From contig URVO01000013.1 in assembly GCA_900551335.1 (NCBI GenBank), positions 1 to 16,172 on the forward strand: DNA of 16,172 nucleotides. The letters run 5' to 3'. The notes under the pieces were generated by a model. The model was not told where the DNA came from. It saw only the letters and a list, made by a program, of their open reading frames with translations, and ran no database searches. Below are positions 1 to 7,216 of the stretch, one piece after another; positions within the stretch are counted from its first letter, which is position 1, and every line of letters starts with the position of its first letter. The translations under genes were made by a program, and so were the position numbers. Origin of the DNA: an uncultured Phascolarctobacterium sp. GTDB lineage: Bacteria > Bacillota > Negativicutes > Acidaminococcales > Acidaminococcaceae.

Positions 1-157
1 TGCCGACAATTTCATTCTTTTCATTACGATAGCCCATCGGTGCAAAGTTATCATCAAGACCAATAACCATTTTTTTCGGGCCGTCACTGCCACAGCCAGT
101 TACCATCATGAGCATCATCATCATACCCATTACAACAGCTAATAATTTTTTCATCAT
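1..157 (-). CDS. Amino-acid-type ABC transporter substrate-binding lipoprotein, 5' part only
   Basis: The reverse strand encodes a lipoprotein signal: two lysines after the start, a Met/Leu/Val-rich hydrophobic core, then a lipobox VTGC and a polar GSDGPKK stretch. The mature part begins MVIGLDDNFAPMGYRNEKNE, the usual opening of family 3 (polar amino acid) periplasmic binding proteins. The protein would be lipid-anchored outside the inner membrane and deliver a solute to an ABC importer; the rest of the gene lies beyond the left edge. Two consecutive ATGs are possible (157 or 154); GAGGTGG lies 5-8 nt upstream and cannot separate them. The ligand cannot be told from 52 residues. Confidence 0.8.
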   Translation of the reverse strand, partial: MMKKLLAVVMGMMMMLMMVTGCGSDGPKKMVIGLDDNFAPMGYRNEKNEIVG

Positions 158-210
158 TTCCACCTCATTAAATATTATCTTCGTGTTATGTTTTGCCTTA
201 GCATGTGTCT

Positions 211-239
211 ATTATACTTTAGTACGCTAAATTTGTAAA
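211..239 (-). promoter_or_regulatory. SigA-type promoter of the binding-lipoprotein gene
   Basis: On the minus strand TTTACA (239-234) and a perfect TATAAT (216-211) are separated by exactly 17 bp. This places the start of transcription near 204-205 and gives a leader of about 48 nt. The promoter lies inside the inverted repeat listed at 218-247. Confidence 0.75.
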
Positions 240-247
240 GTACTAAA
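218..247. promoter_or_regulatory. Inverted repeat (operator candidate) over the lipoprotein promoter
   Basis: TTTAGTAC at 218-225 and GTACTAAA at 240-247 are perfect 8-bp inverted arms with a 14-bp spacer, so arm centres are 22 bp apart, about two helical turns. The arms bracket the -35 element of the minus-strand promoter. This is the geometry expected of a dimeric repressor site; the regulator is unknown. Confidence 0.5.
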
Positions 248-336
248 ATGGATTTTCTCAAAAAAATTTTTCTCCGCTGTTTTCTGTCAAGAAAGCTACA
301 CTTTTGCAGAGCAAACAGCCTGCTTACGCCAAAAGC

Positions 337-365
337 TTGCATCACACAGCATCTCTCACTATAAT
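337..365 (+). promoter_or_regulatory. SigA-type promoter of the cupin gene
   Basis: TTGCAT (337-342), a 17-bp spacer and a perfect TATAAT (360-365). Transcription would start near 372, giving a leader of only about 24 nt that holds the AAGGAGG ribosome site at 381-387. Confidence 0.75.
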
Positions 366-395
366 AGGACGTATATAATAAAGGAGGAATCTGCA

Positions 396-746
396 ATGCT
401 TATTCAAGATACAAAAACTGACATCTGCACCAACCGCTTCGGCGGCAACGGTGATGTGATTATTGAACATTATATTGATGAAAAGCTGCTCAACGACAGC
501 GTTGTCATGTATGCCAAGGTTATCTTAAAGCCTGGCTGCAGCCTTGGCTACCATGCACATAACGGCAACAGCGAAACCATCGTCGTGCTGCAGGGCACCG
601 CCGACTACAACGACAACGGCACACCCATGACGCTGCACGCAGGCGACAAGGTGCATTGCCCCAGCGGCGAAAGCCACTCCATCGGCAATCCTGCTGACGC
701 CAAGGAAGACCTGCTGCTGCAGGCGCTCGTCATCAAGACAAACTAA
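396..746 (+). CDS. Small single-domain cupin protein
   Basis: A 116-residue protein that is essentially one cupin beta-barrel. Cupin motif 1 is seen as G51-x-H53-x-H55-x4-E60-x6-G67 and motif 2 as G83-x5-P89-x-G91-x2-H94-x3-N98. The metal-ligand set (H53, H55, E60, H94) is complete, so it should bind one divalent metal and be soluble in the cytoplasm. Small cupins of this kind serve as isomerases, dioxygenases or sugar/ligand sensors; nothing here fixes the substrate. The start has AAGGAGG 8 nt upstream. It is monocistronic, with its own promoter and a terminator 11 bp after the stop, and is divergent from the ABC binding-protein gene. Confidence 0.88.
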   Translation: MLIQDTKTDICTNRFGGNGDVIIEHYIDEKLLNDSVVMYAKVILKPGCSLGYHAHNGNSETIVVLQGTADYNDNGTPMTLHAGDKVHCPSGESHSIGNPADAKEDLLLQALVIKTN

Positions 747-756
747 AATGTTTTCC

Positions 757-780
757 AAGAGTCGCGAAGCGGCTCTTTTT
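757..780 (+). terminator. Rho-independent terminator of the cupin gene
   Basis: AAGAGTCGC / GCGGCTCTT form a 9-bp stem (one G-U) around a GAA loop, followed directly by a T run. Confidence 0.85.
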
Positions 781-802
781 AATTTGGCAGACTAATGTTA
801 AA

Positions 803-812
803 TTTACGTAAA
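803..812. promoter_or_regulatory. TTTACGTAAA palindrome upstream of the Na/Pi transporter promoter
   Basis: A perfect 10-bp palindrome ending 13 bp before the -35 element at 826-831. The position suits an activator or repressor site, but short AT-rich palindromes also occur by chance. Confidence 0.3.
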
Positions 813-825
813 GTGCTCTTTCTAC

Positions 826-854
826 TTTCAACCAGAAGAAAATTCTAGTATAAT
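826..854 (+). promoter_or_regulatory. Promoter of the leader RNA and Na/Pi transporter gene
   Basis: TTTCAA (826-831), 17-bp spacer, perfect TATAAT (849-854). Transcription from about 861 leaves a leader of roughly 220 nt before the coding sequence, which is unusually long for this window. Confidence 0.65.
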
Positions 855-889
855 AAAAATAATAGACTAAAATAAGTCAAATTTACGCA

Positions 890-1059
890 GGCTGTCAAGA
901 AAGCGCAGAGACGAAGAATGTTGACGAAGGCGTACTAAAGGTACGTGACGCAAAGGCCCGATTTATCATGAGCTAAGGCGAATAAGATAAATCGTTGGTC
1001 GTGCTAATACCTTTGGTACTAGGAAACATTCTGAAGTATATGCGCTTTACACGGCAGCC
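890..1059 (+). ncRNA. Structured 5' leader RNA, possible riboswitch of unknown class
   Basis: The 300-bp gap before the transporter gene is mostly a folded RNA. An outer stem pairs GGCTGTC (890-896) with GGCAGCC (1053-1059), continued by AAAGCGCA (900-907) with TGCGCTTT (1041-1048). A second closing helix pairs AGAATGTT (915-922) with AACATTCT (1025-1032). Inside are three hairpins: CGTAC/GTACG (931-945), CGATTTATC/GATAAATCG (959-967/986-994, extended by GGCC 955-958 with GGTC 997-1000), and CTAATACC/GGTACTAG (1004-1022, one mismatch). Single-stranded purine-rich stretches (GACGAAGG, GACGCAAAGG, GAGCTAAGG) lie in the junctions and loop. Nested, mostly perfect helices over 170 nt without any open frame argue for a selected RNA. 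GACGCAAAG also occurs in the GEMM-I c-di-GMP riboswitch, but the other conserved blocks of that class are not recognisable. Ligand unknown; it could also be a protein-binding leader. Confidence 0.6.
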
Positions 1060-1081
1060 ACTTAAGGAGCAATAATATCAG

Positions 1082-2689
1082 ATGACAGCGTATTTCTTAG
1101 CCTTCCTAGGCGGCATCGCCCTCTTTATGTACGGCATGCAGCTCATGGGCGACGGTCTGCAAAAGGCAGCCGGTGCCAAGCTGCAAAAAATTCTCGAAGC
1201 TATGACTGGTGTACTCGCAATGGGTATTCTGCTCGGCGCAGTTGTGACGGCTGTGCTGCAGGCCAGCGGTGCGACAACGGTTATGACGGTTGGTCTTGTA
1301 AACGCAGGACTTTTGACACTTAAGCAGGGCTTCGGCATTATCATGGGCGCCAACATCGGTACGACGATGACGGCACAGCTCATTGCTTTTAAGCTTTCCG
1401 ATTATATCACGATTTTAATCTTCATCGGCTTCTTAATGCAACTGCTGGCGAGAAAGAGCCGCACAAAATATCTGGGCCAGGTTATGCTGGGCTTCGGTAT
1501 TTTGATGCTGGGCATGGATATGATGGGCAAGGCAGTTATGCCGTTGCGCAACTATCCCGGCTTTGTGCATTTCATCGAGGTCTTCTCCAGCAATCCGGTG
1601 CTGGGTATCGGCATTGGTATGATTATGACCGTGCTGATTCAGTCCAGCAGTGCAACGATTGGTATTCTGATTGCTATGGCCGGTCAGGGACTGATTCCGC
1701 TTGAGGGCGCTATTCCTGTGCTGCTCGGCGACAACATCGGCACCTGTATCACTGCTGTGCTCGCTTCGCTGCGCGCCAACCTTACGGCAAAGCGTGTAGC
1801 CGCAGCCCACGTAATGTTCAACGTCATCGGCAGTATCATCTTCGTGGTGCTTATGCCGTTCTTCATCAAGTTCGTATTAATCGTATCGCCTGACGGTGAT
1901 ATCGCGCGTCAGATTGCGAATGCGCACTCGGCGTTCAACATTTTGAACACGTTGATTTTCATGCCCTTCGTCAACCCCTTCATCAAGCTGGTAGAAAAGG
2001 TTGTGCCGGGCAAGGCAGAAATCATCTCCATGCGTCCTGTTTATCTTGATAAGAATATGCTGAACACGCCTTCCATCGCTATCAGCCTTGCTGTCAAGGA
2101 GGTTGTGCGTATGGGTGAGCTGGCACGCAAGGACGTGCGCCTGGGCATGGAGGCTATTCAAAGCTTTGATGCTGCCAAGGTAAAATACGTTCTGGAGCAT
2201 GAGCCTGTTGTCGATGCACTGGAACGAGATATTACCGACTATCTTACGGAGATGAGCTCCGCTGAGATGAGCGAGAGCCTGTCGACACGTCATACAGGTC
2301 TTTTGCACGCCTGCACGGATATTGAACGTATCGGTGACCATGGCGAAACCCTGGCGAAACGCGCGCGTAAGCTTGTAGAAGAGGACGTGGCTTTCTCCGA
2401 TGAGGCTAAGGCCGAGCTGCTGCAGCTCAGCGAAATGGTGCTGCGTGCCTCCGGCCGTGCGCTTGAAGCGCTGGAGAAAAATGATAAGGCTATTGCCGAC
2501 GACGCTGTGCGCCTGTGCCGCGAGGTTAAGCAATACCAGAAGGAAATCCGCAAGAATCATATCACGCGTCTTAACGAGCATATCTGCACCCCAACGGCAG
2601 GCTTCGTTATGATGGAGCTGCTCATTAACATGAAGCGTGTTTCCGACCATTCGAAAAACATCGCTCAGCTTGTACAGGGTACATTCTAA
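1082..2689 (+). CDS. Na/Pi cotransporter family protein with C-terminal PhoU-like domain
   Basis: A 535-residue membrane protein. The N-terminal ~320 residues hold two inverted Na_Pi_cotrans repeats. Their signature loops are QASGATT (60-66) with GANIGTT (89-95), and QSSSAT (187-192) with GDNIGTC (216-222). The first repeat has QAS where QSS is usual. From about residue 335 a soluble PhoU-like helical domain follows, with the two metal-binding-type motifs DIERIGDHGE and NMKRVSDHSKN. The family imports inorganic phosphate with sodium, and the PhoU-like tail is thought to be regulatory. Length and order match the bacterial NptA/YjbB type with PhoU fusion. AAGGAG lies 12 nt before the ATG, slightly far. 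No pst or pho genes are nearby. It is transcribed alone behind a structured leader, which suggests regulation in the RNA. Confidence 0.92.
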   Translation: MTAYFLAFLGGIALFMYGMQLMGDGLQKAAGAKLQKILEAMTGVLAMGILLGAVVTAVLQASGATTVMTVGLVNAGLLTLKQGFGIIMGANIGTTMTAQLIAFKLSDYITILIFIGFLMQLLARKSRTKYLGQVMLGFGILMLGMDMMGKAVMPLRNYPGFVHFIEVFSSNPVLGIGIGMIMTVLIQSSSATIGILIAMAGQGLIPLEGAIPVLLGDNIGTCITAVLASLRANLTAKRVAAAHVMFNVIGSIIFVVLMPFFIKFVLIVSPDGDIARQIANAHSAFNILNTLIFMPFVNPFIKLVEKVVPGKAEIISMRPVYLDKNMLNTPSIAISLAVKEVVRMGELARKDVRLGMEAIQSFDAAKVKYVLEHEPVVDALERDITDYLTEMSSAEMSESLSTRHTGLLHACTDIERIGDHGETLAKRARKLVEEDVAFSDEAKAELLQLSEMVLRASGRALEALEKNDKAIADDAVRLCREVKQYQKEIRKNHITRLNEHICTPTAGFVMMELLINMKRVSDHSKNIAQLVQGTF

Positions 2690-2722
2690 CGCTGTATTCC
2701 AGTAATTAAATAATTGACCTAT

Positions 2723-2754
2723 AAAAAAAGTGTGGCTTATGTCACACTTTTTTT
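2723..2754 (+). terminator. Rho-independent terminator after the Na/Pi transporter gene
   Basis: A7-GTGTGGC pairs with GTCACAC-T7 around a TTAT loop (one G-U). The A and T tracts on both sides would let it work on either strand, but only the plus strand has a gene running into it. Confidence 0.9.
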
Positions 2755-2776
2755 ACTTTCATAACCCCTTAGAGGT

Positions 2777-2805
2777 TTTACTATTTCCTAGTAAAGTATT
2801 AGAAT
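2777..2805 (+). promoter_or_regulatory. Promoter of the activase operon with overlapping inverted repeat
   Basis: TTTACT (2777-2782), 17-bp spacer, TAGAAT (2800-2805). TTTACTA (2777-2783) and TAGTAAA (2789-2795) are perfect inverted arms with a 5-bp spacer, covering the -35 and half the spacer, so a bound protein would block the promoter. Confidence 0.55.
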
Positions 2806-2843
2806 ATAAGATAGTATGAGAAATTATCAGCTTAAAATAAAAA

Positions 2844-2897
2844 TAAGCATGACGAAGAAGCTACCTCGCTTTTTCATCATGCTTAAGCTCGGAGGTA
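2844..2897 (+). promoter_or_regulatory. Leader hairpin with an anti-Shine-Dalgarno apical loop
   Basis: A stem of 17-18 bp pairs 2844-2861 with 2868-2885 (one C-A mismatch, one G-U). Its six-base loop TACCTC (2862-2867) is the exact reverse complement of GAGGTA (2892-2897), which overlaps the GGAGGT ribosome site (2891-2896) only 6 nt past the stem. There is no T tract, so it is not a terminator. Loop-to-SD pairing would be an H-type pseudoknot that closes the start site at 2901. Confidence 0.55.
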
Positions 2898-2900
2898 ACA

Positions 2901-5840
2901 ATGCAGATAGGACTTGATATCGGAAGTACAACTATAAAAATTGCTGTTATGGATGATGCCGGAACACTGCTCTTCCATAAATATGAGAGACACTATAGCC
3001 AGATAGCGTCCAAGCTGCTGGCTTTACATAAAGAATTAATGACAAAATTTCCGACACTGCGCCGCGCGCGCCTGGCTATTAGCGGCAGTGCCGGTATTGG
3101 TCTTGCTGATGCCTGCGGTCTGCAGTTTGTACAGGAGGTTTTCGCAGAAAAAATCTGCACAGAAAAGCTGCATCCTGAAGCCGACGCTGTTATCGAGCTC
3201 GGCGGCGAGGACGCCAAAATTTTATTTTTAGGCCGCCACTTCGATGCACGCATGAACGACAGCTGCGCAGGCGGCACCGGCGCCTTCATCGACCAGATGG
3301 CTTCTCTGCTCAACGTAGAGACGCCGGAGATGAACGAGCTGGCACAAAAGGCCCAGAACTCCTACACCATCGCCAGCCGCTGCGGCGTTTTCGCCAAGAG
3401 CGATATTCAGCCGCTGCTCAACCAGGGCGCAGAAAAGAGCGACCTGGCTGCCAGCATCTTCCACGCCGTAGCCAGCCAGGCCGTAACCGGTCTTGCCAAG
3501 GGCCGTCCTATAGAAGGAAACATTCTGTATCTCGGCGGACCGCTGACCTTCATGAGCTGCCTGCGTGACAGCTTCGACGATGTATTGAAAATCAAGGGCG
3601 TCTGCCCGGAAAACAGCCTATATTATGTAGCCATGGGCGCAGCCTTCTGCGCAGAGCATGAGGTTGATTTGCTAACGCTGCCGTCACAGTTTGCAGAGGC
3701 CGCAGCCAACCACAGCTTTGAGCATATGCCGCCCTTATTTAAAAATGAAGCAGAATATGCTGCCTTCAAGGAGCGTCATGCTCGCGAAAACATACCAAAG
3801 AGCTCGCCGCTTACGGCTAAAGCAGCCTTTATCGGCATTGACTCCGGCAGCACGACGATTAAGATTGCTGTGCTGAGTCCTGAGGGCGAGCTGCTCGATT
3901 CGTTCTACCAAAGCAACAAGGGTAATCCCGTCATCGCTGTACGCAGCTATCTGACGGACTTCTACCAGAAATATCCTGACTGCCAGCTGCTGGCAGGTGC
4001 TGTCACCGGCTATGGCGAGGACCTGATCCGCCACGCCTTCGGCGTGGACTACGGCATCGTCGAAACGATGGCGCACTTTTATGCAGCGCAATATCTGCAG
4101 CCAGATGTCGATTTCATCCTCGACATCGGCGGCCAGGACATGAAGTGCCTGAAAATCCACAACGGCGCTATAGATAATATCTTTTTGAACGAGGCCTGCT
4201 CCAGCGGCTGCGGCAGCTTTTTGCAGACCTTTGCCGAAATCCTCGGCTACAGCGCAGAGGATTTTGCCAAAATCGGTCTTATGGCCGACATGCCTGTCGA
4301 CCTCGGCAGCCGCTGCACCGTTTTCATGAACAGCAGCGTCAAGCAGGCGCAGAAGGACGGCGCCTCCGTCGCCAACATCAGCGCCGGACTTTCCATCAGT
4401 ATTATTAAAAACGCTTTATATAAGGTCATCCGTCCCAGCAGCAAGGAGGCCATCGGCAAGCACATCGTCGTGCAGGGAGGCTCCTTCCTCAACGATTGCG
4501 TGCTGCGTGCCTTCGAGCAGGAAATGGGCTTAGAGGTCGTGCGTCCGAATATTGCCGGCCTCATGGGCGCCTTCGGCGCGGCGCTGTACGCTCTGCGCCG
4601 CTATAAAGACAAGCCGCAGCCGACAACGCTGCTCAACCTGGCGCAGCTGGGCGAATTTGTGCACACTGTCAAGGGCATGACCTGCGGCCTGTGCAACAAC
4701 CATTGCCATCTCACCGTCAACACCTTCGCCGGCGGCAAACGCTTCATAAGCGGCAACCGCTGCGAGCGTCCGATTACGCACATGGCACCGCGTGATGACT
4801 TCAACCTTTACCGCAAGAAGCTGGAGCTGTTGAAGCAGCTCCCCGTCAACGAAAAGCCGACGCGCGGCATCATGGGTATCCCGATGGGACTCAACATGTA
4901 CGAGCTGCTGCCCTTCTGGAACGGCCTTCTCTCGCAGCTCGGCTTCAAGGTTGTACATAGTCCGATTGAAGACAAAACCATCTACCGTCGCGGCCAGAGC
5001 ACGATTCCCAGCGACACCGTCTGCTATCCGGCCAAGCTCATGCACGGCCATATCAAGTGGCTCTTAGAGCAGGGCATCACGGATATCTTCTATCCCTGCA
5101 TGACCTATAACATAGACGAAAACGGCACGGAAAACTGCTATAACTGTCCTGTTGTAGCCTATTATCCCGAGGTGCTGCACGCCAACATGCGTGAGCTTGC
5201 GCAGGATAATATCCACTTCTTCTTCGATTATCTGGGACTGCTGCATAAAAAGGTGCTCATCAAGCACCTGCACGAAATGTTCAGCAAGGTCTATCCTGAT
5301 ATCACCAAGGCTCAGATTAAAGCTGCTGTCGAAGCAGCCTTCAAGGCCTACGCTGCCTATGAAGCGCAGGTGAAAAAGCTCGGCCAGCAGATTATCACGC
5401 AGGCACGTGAGCAGCACAAGCCTATCGTTGTGCTCGCAGGCAGGCCGTACCACATCGACCCCAAGGTCAATCACAGCATCGACCGCCTGATTACCACCAT
5501 GGGCGCGGCGCTCGTCAGCGAGGACGCTGTCAGCAGCCATATCACGCCGCAGGAGCTGCAAAGCGACCTGCACGTGCTCAACCAGTGGACTTATCACAGC
5601 CGTCTGTACGCCGCAGCCAAATATGTTGCGGAAAACCCTGATATGCACATGATTCAGCTGGTCAGCTTCGGCTGCGGCTGCGATGCGATTACGGCAGACG
5701 AATGCCGCCGCCTCCTCGAAGAGCAGGGCCGCATCTATACCCAGATAAAAATAGACGATATCGACAATCTCGGCGCAGCCAAAATCCGTATCCGCAGTCT
5801 GTTCTCGGCAGCCAAATTGTTCGATTTAGATAATAACTAA
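2901..5840 (+). CDS. Tandem acyl-CoA-dehydratase activase fused to a DUF2229/dehydratase-like domain
   Basis: A 979-residue cytoplasmic protein of the BcrAD/BadFG (HgdC-like) family. It carries two complete ASKHA ATPase modules, at about 1-265 (opening IGLDIGSTTIKIAV) and about 309-565 (opening IGIDSGSTTIKIAV). Each keeps two cysteines 39 residues apart (C122/C161; C433/C472), the spacing of the ligands of the bridging [4Fe-4S] cluster in HgdC. A cysteine knot (C595-x2-C598-x3-C602-x18-C621) then leads to a DUF2229-type dehydratase-like region with C708 (VCYP), C733 (YPC), C746/C749 and C925/C927 (FGCGC). HgdC-type activases use ATP to push one electron at very low potential into a partner dehydratase or reductase. 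No hgdA/hgdB-type pair is nearby; the partner is probably the next gene, 14 bp downstream. Many relatives are single proteins of about 1,400 residues, so this is a split form. The substrate is unknown. Confidence 0.88.
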   Translation: MQIGLDIGSTTIKIAVMDDAGTLLFHKYERHYSQIASKLLALHKELMTKFPTLRRARLAISGSAGIGLADACGLQFVQEVFAEKICTEKLHPEADAVIELGGEDAKILFLGRHFDARMNDSCAGGTGAFIDQMASLLNVETPEMNELAQKAQNSYTIASRCGVFAKSDIQPLLNQGAEKSDLAASIFHAVASQAVTGLAKGRPIEGNILYLGGPLTFMSCLRDSFDDVLKIKGVCPENSLYYVAMGAAFCAEHEVDLLTLPSQFAEAAANHSFEHMPPLFKNEAEYAAFKERHARENIPKSSPLTAKAAFIGIDSGSTTIKIAVLSPEGELLDSFYQSNKGNPVIAVRSYLTDFYQKYPDCQLLAGAVTGYGEDLIRHAFGVDYGIVETMAHFYAAQYLQPDVDFILDIGGQDMKCLKIHNGAIDNIFLNEACSSGCGSFLQTFAEILGYSAEDFAKIGLMADMPVDLGSRCTVFMNSSVKQAQKDGASVANISAGLSISIIKNALYKVIRPSSKEAIGKHIVVQGGSFLNDCVLRAFEQEMGLEVVRPNIAGLMGAFGAALYALRRYKDKPQPTTLLNLAQLGEFVHTVKGMTCGLCNNHCHLTVNTFAGGKRFISGNRCERPITHMAPRDDFNLYRKKLELLKQLPVNEKPTRGIMGIPMGLNMYELLPFWNGLLSQLGFKVVHSPIEDKTIYRRGQSTIPSDTVCYPAKLMHGHIKWLLEQGITDIFYPCMTYNIDENGTENCYNCPVVAYYPEVLHANMRELAQDNIHFFFDYLGLLHKKVLIKHLHEMFSKVYPDITKAQIKAAVEAAFKAYAAYEAQVKKLGQQIITQAREQHKPIVVLAGRPYHIDPKVNHSIDRLITTMGAALVSEDAVSSHITPQELQSDLHVLNQWTYHSRLYAAAKYVAENPDMHMIQLVSFGCGCDAITADECRRLLEEQGRIYTQIKIDDIDNLGAAKIRIRSLFSAAKLFDLDNN

Positions 5841-5854
5841 AGGAGCTTTTTAGC

Positions 5855-7090
5855 ATGGATAAAATTAACTTCACTCCCTTCACCGAGGATATGAAAAGCA
5901 CGCATACTATTCTTATTCCCGGTATGCTCCCTCTGCACTTCTCCTTGCTGCAATCCGCTCTCACGAGCTGCGGCTACAAGGCAGAAATCTTGCAGAACAC
6001 TGGCCGTGAGGTTATTGAAACAGGCCTGAAATATGTAAATAACGACATCTGCTATCCGGCGCTGCTGGTCATCGGCCAGCTCATCAACGCCCTGGAAAGC
6101 GGCAAGTATGATTTGCAGCACACAGCCCTCATCATCAGCCAGACCGGCGGCGGCTGTCGTGCCTCCAACTATATCTTTCTGCTGCGCAAGGCGCTGGAAA
6201 AAGCAGGCCTCACGCATATACCTGTCATCAGCCTCAACGTCAACGGTCTGGAAAAGCAGCCCGGCTTCAACCTCAACGCCACCATGCTGCGTAAATTTCT
6301 CGCCGCCGTTGTCTATGGCGACGCGCTCATGTACCTTACGAACAAGCTGCGTCCCTACGAGGTCGTACAGGGCGCAGCCGACCAGCTCGCGCAAAAGTGG
6401 CTGACAAAATTAGGCAAGGCCTTCCAAAGCGGCAAGGCGCAGGCGCTCAGCAGCATCAAAAGCTTTACGCACGCCATCGCCGCCGAGTTTGCCGAGCTGC
6501 CCATCACCAGTCAGGAGAAAACCAAGGTCGGCATCGTTGGCGAGATTTATATCAAATACTCTGCCCTCGGCAATAATAATCTGGAAAAATTTTTACAGAA
6601 GCAGAACTGCGAATATATGCTGCCCGGACTTTTGAGCTTCGTGATGTACTGCGTCGACACCTACCTTACAGACTACAAGCTTTACGGCGGCAGTCTCTTA
6701 AAGTACGGTGCAAACAAGGGTGCTATGTGGTACCTGAAGCACATTGAAGGCATTCTGCATGAAGCCTTGAGCACCGCTCCCTTCAGCGCACCTGCGACCT
6801 ATGAAGAGACAAAGGCTATGGCCAATGGCGTTATCGGCTACGGCAACAACATGGGCGAGGGCTGGCTGCTCACTGCCGAAATGCTGGAGCTTGTGCGCAG
6901 CGGCTACACCAATATCATCTGCGCCCAGCCCTTCGGCTGCCTGCCAAATCACATCGCTGGCCGCGGCATGATTAACAAGATTAAAGAAATTGCCGAGGAA
7001 GCAAATATCCTCGCGCTTGACTACGATGCCAGCGCCTCCCGCGTCAATCAGGAGAACCGCATCAAGCTTATGCTGGCAACAGCAAAATAA
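5855..7090 (+). CDS. 2-hydroxyacyl-CoA-dehydratase-like subunit, partner of the tandem activase
   Basis: A 411-residue protein that corresponds to the C-terminal part of the large fused activase/dehydratase-like proteins. It shows three spaced cysteines in familiar contexts: C66 in NNDICYP, C101 in QTGGGCRASNY and C362 in QPFGCLPNHI. Three cysteines of this kind hold a [4Fe-4S] cluster in HgdB-type dehydratase subunits, and the C-terminus of the preceding gene shows a similar CYP / PC / FGC series. The two products could therefore form a pseudo-symmetric reductase core carrying one cluster each or a shared larger cluster; that is inference. AGGAG lies 9 nt before the ATG and only 14 bp separate the genes, so they are co-transcribed and probably stoichiometric. 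A terminator follows. The substrate is unknown. Confidence 0.82.
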   Translation: MDKINFTPFTEDMKSTHTILIPGMLPLHFSLLQSALTSCGYKAEILQNTGREVIETGLKYVNNDICYPALLVIGQLINALESGKYDLQHTALIISQTGGGCRASNYIFLLRKALEKAGLTHIPVISLNVNGLEKQPGFNLNATMLRKFLAAVVYGDALMYLTNKLRPYEVVQGAADQLAQKWLTKLGKAFQSGKAQALSSIKSFTHAIAAEFAELPITSQEKTKVGIVGEIYIKYSALGNNNLEKFLQKQNCEYMLPGLLSFVMYCVDTYLTDYKLYGGSLLKYGANKGAMWYLKHIEGILHEALSTAPFSAPATYEETKAMANGVIGYGNNMGEGWLLTAEMLELVRSGYTNIICAQPFGCLPNHIAGRGMINKIKEIAEEANILALDYDASASRVNQENRIKLMLATAK

Positions 7091-7095
7091 ATTAC

Positions 7096-7136
7096 AGGGA
7101 GCTGTACGCCGTAAGGCTGCAGTCCCTTTTTCTTTT
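7096..7136 (+). terminator. Terminator of the activase operon
   Basis: AGGGA (7096-7100) pairs with TCCCT (7123-7127) and interior CTG/CAG and GCC/GGC pairs close a GTAA loop; TTTTTCTTTT follows. The stem is interrupted, so strength is moderate. Confidence 0.65.
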
Positions 7137-7146
7137 GCGGAAAGAC

Positions 7147-7175
7147 TTGCCATATCGCTTAATTTTATTTATAAT
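7147..7175 (+). promoter_or_regulatory. Promoter of the SEC-C/exonuclease operon
   Basis: TTGCCA (7147-7152), exactly 17 bp, then perfect TATAAT (7170-7175). Start of transcription near 7182; AAGGAGA at 7199-7205 precedes the ATG at 7217. Confidence 0.75.
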
Positions 7176-7216
7176 AAAAAGATGTGTAAGTACAATATAA
7201 GGAGAGACCATAGTAA

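Noticed and set aside
931..1000. Calling the Na/Pi leader a GEMM-I (c-di-GMP) riboswitch
   Set aside because: GACGCAAAG after a small hairpin and CTAAGG further on are suggestive, but the GGCAAA block before the hairpin and the 3' GGTTGCC-type block are absent and the second stem is placed differently. Left as unknown class.
1877..2650. 257-codon minus-strand open frame opposite the Na/Pi transporter
   Set aside because: No recognisable domain or ribosome site; shadow of the PhoU-like coding region.
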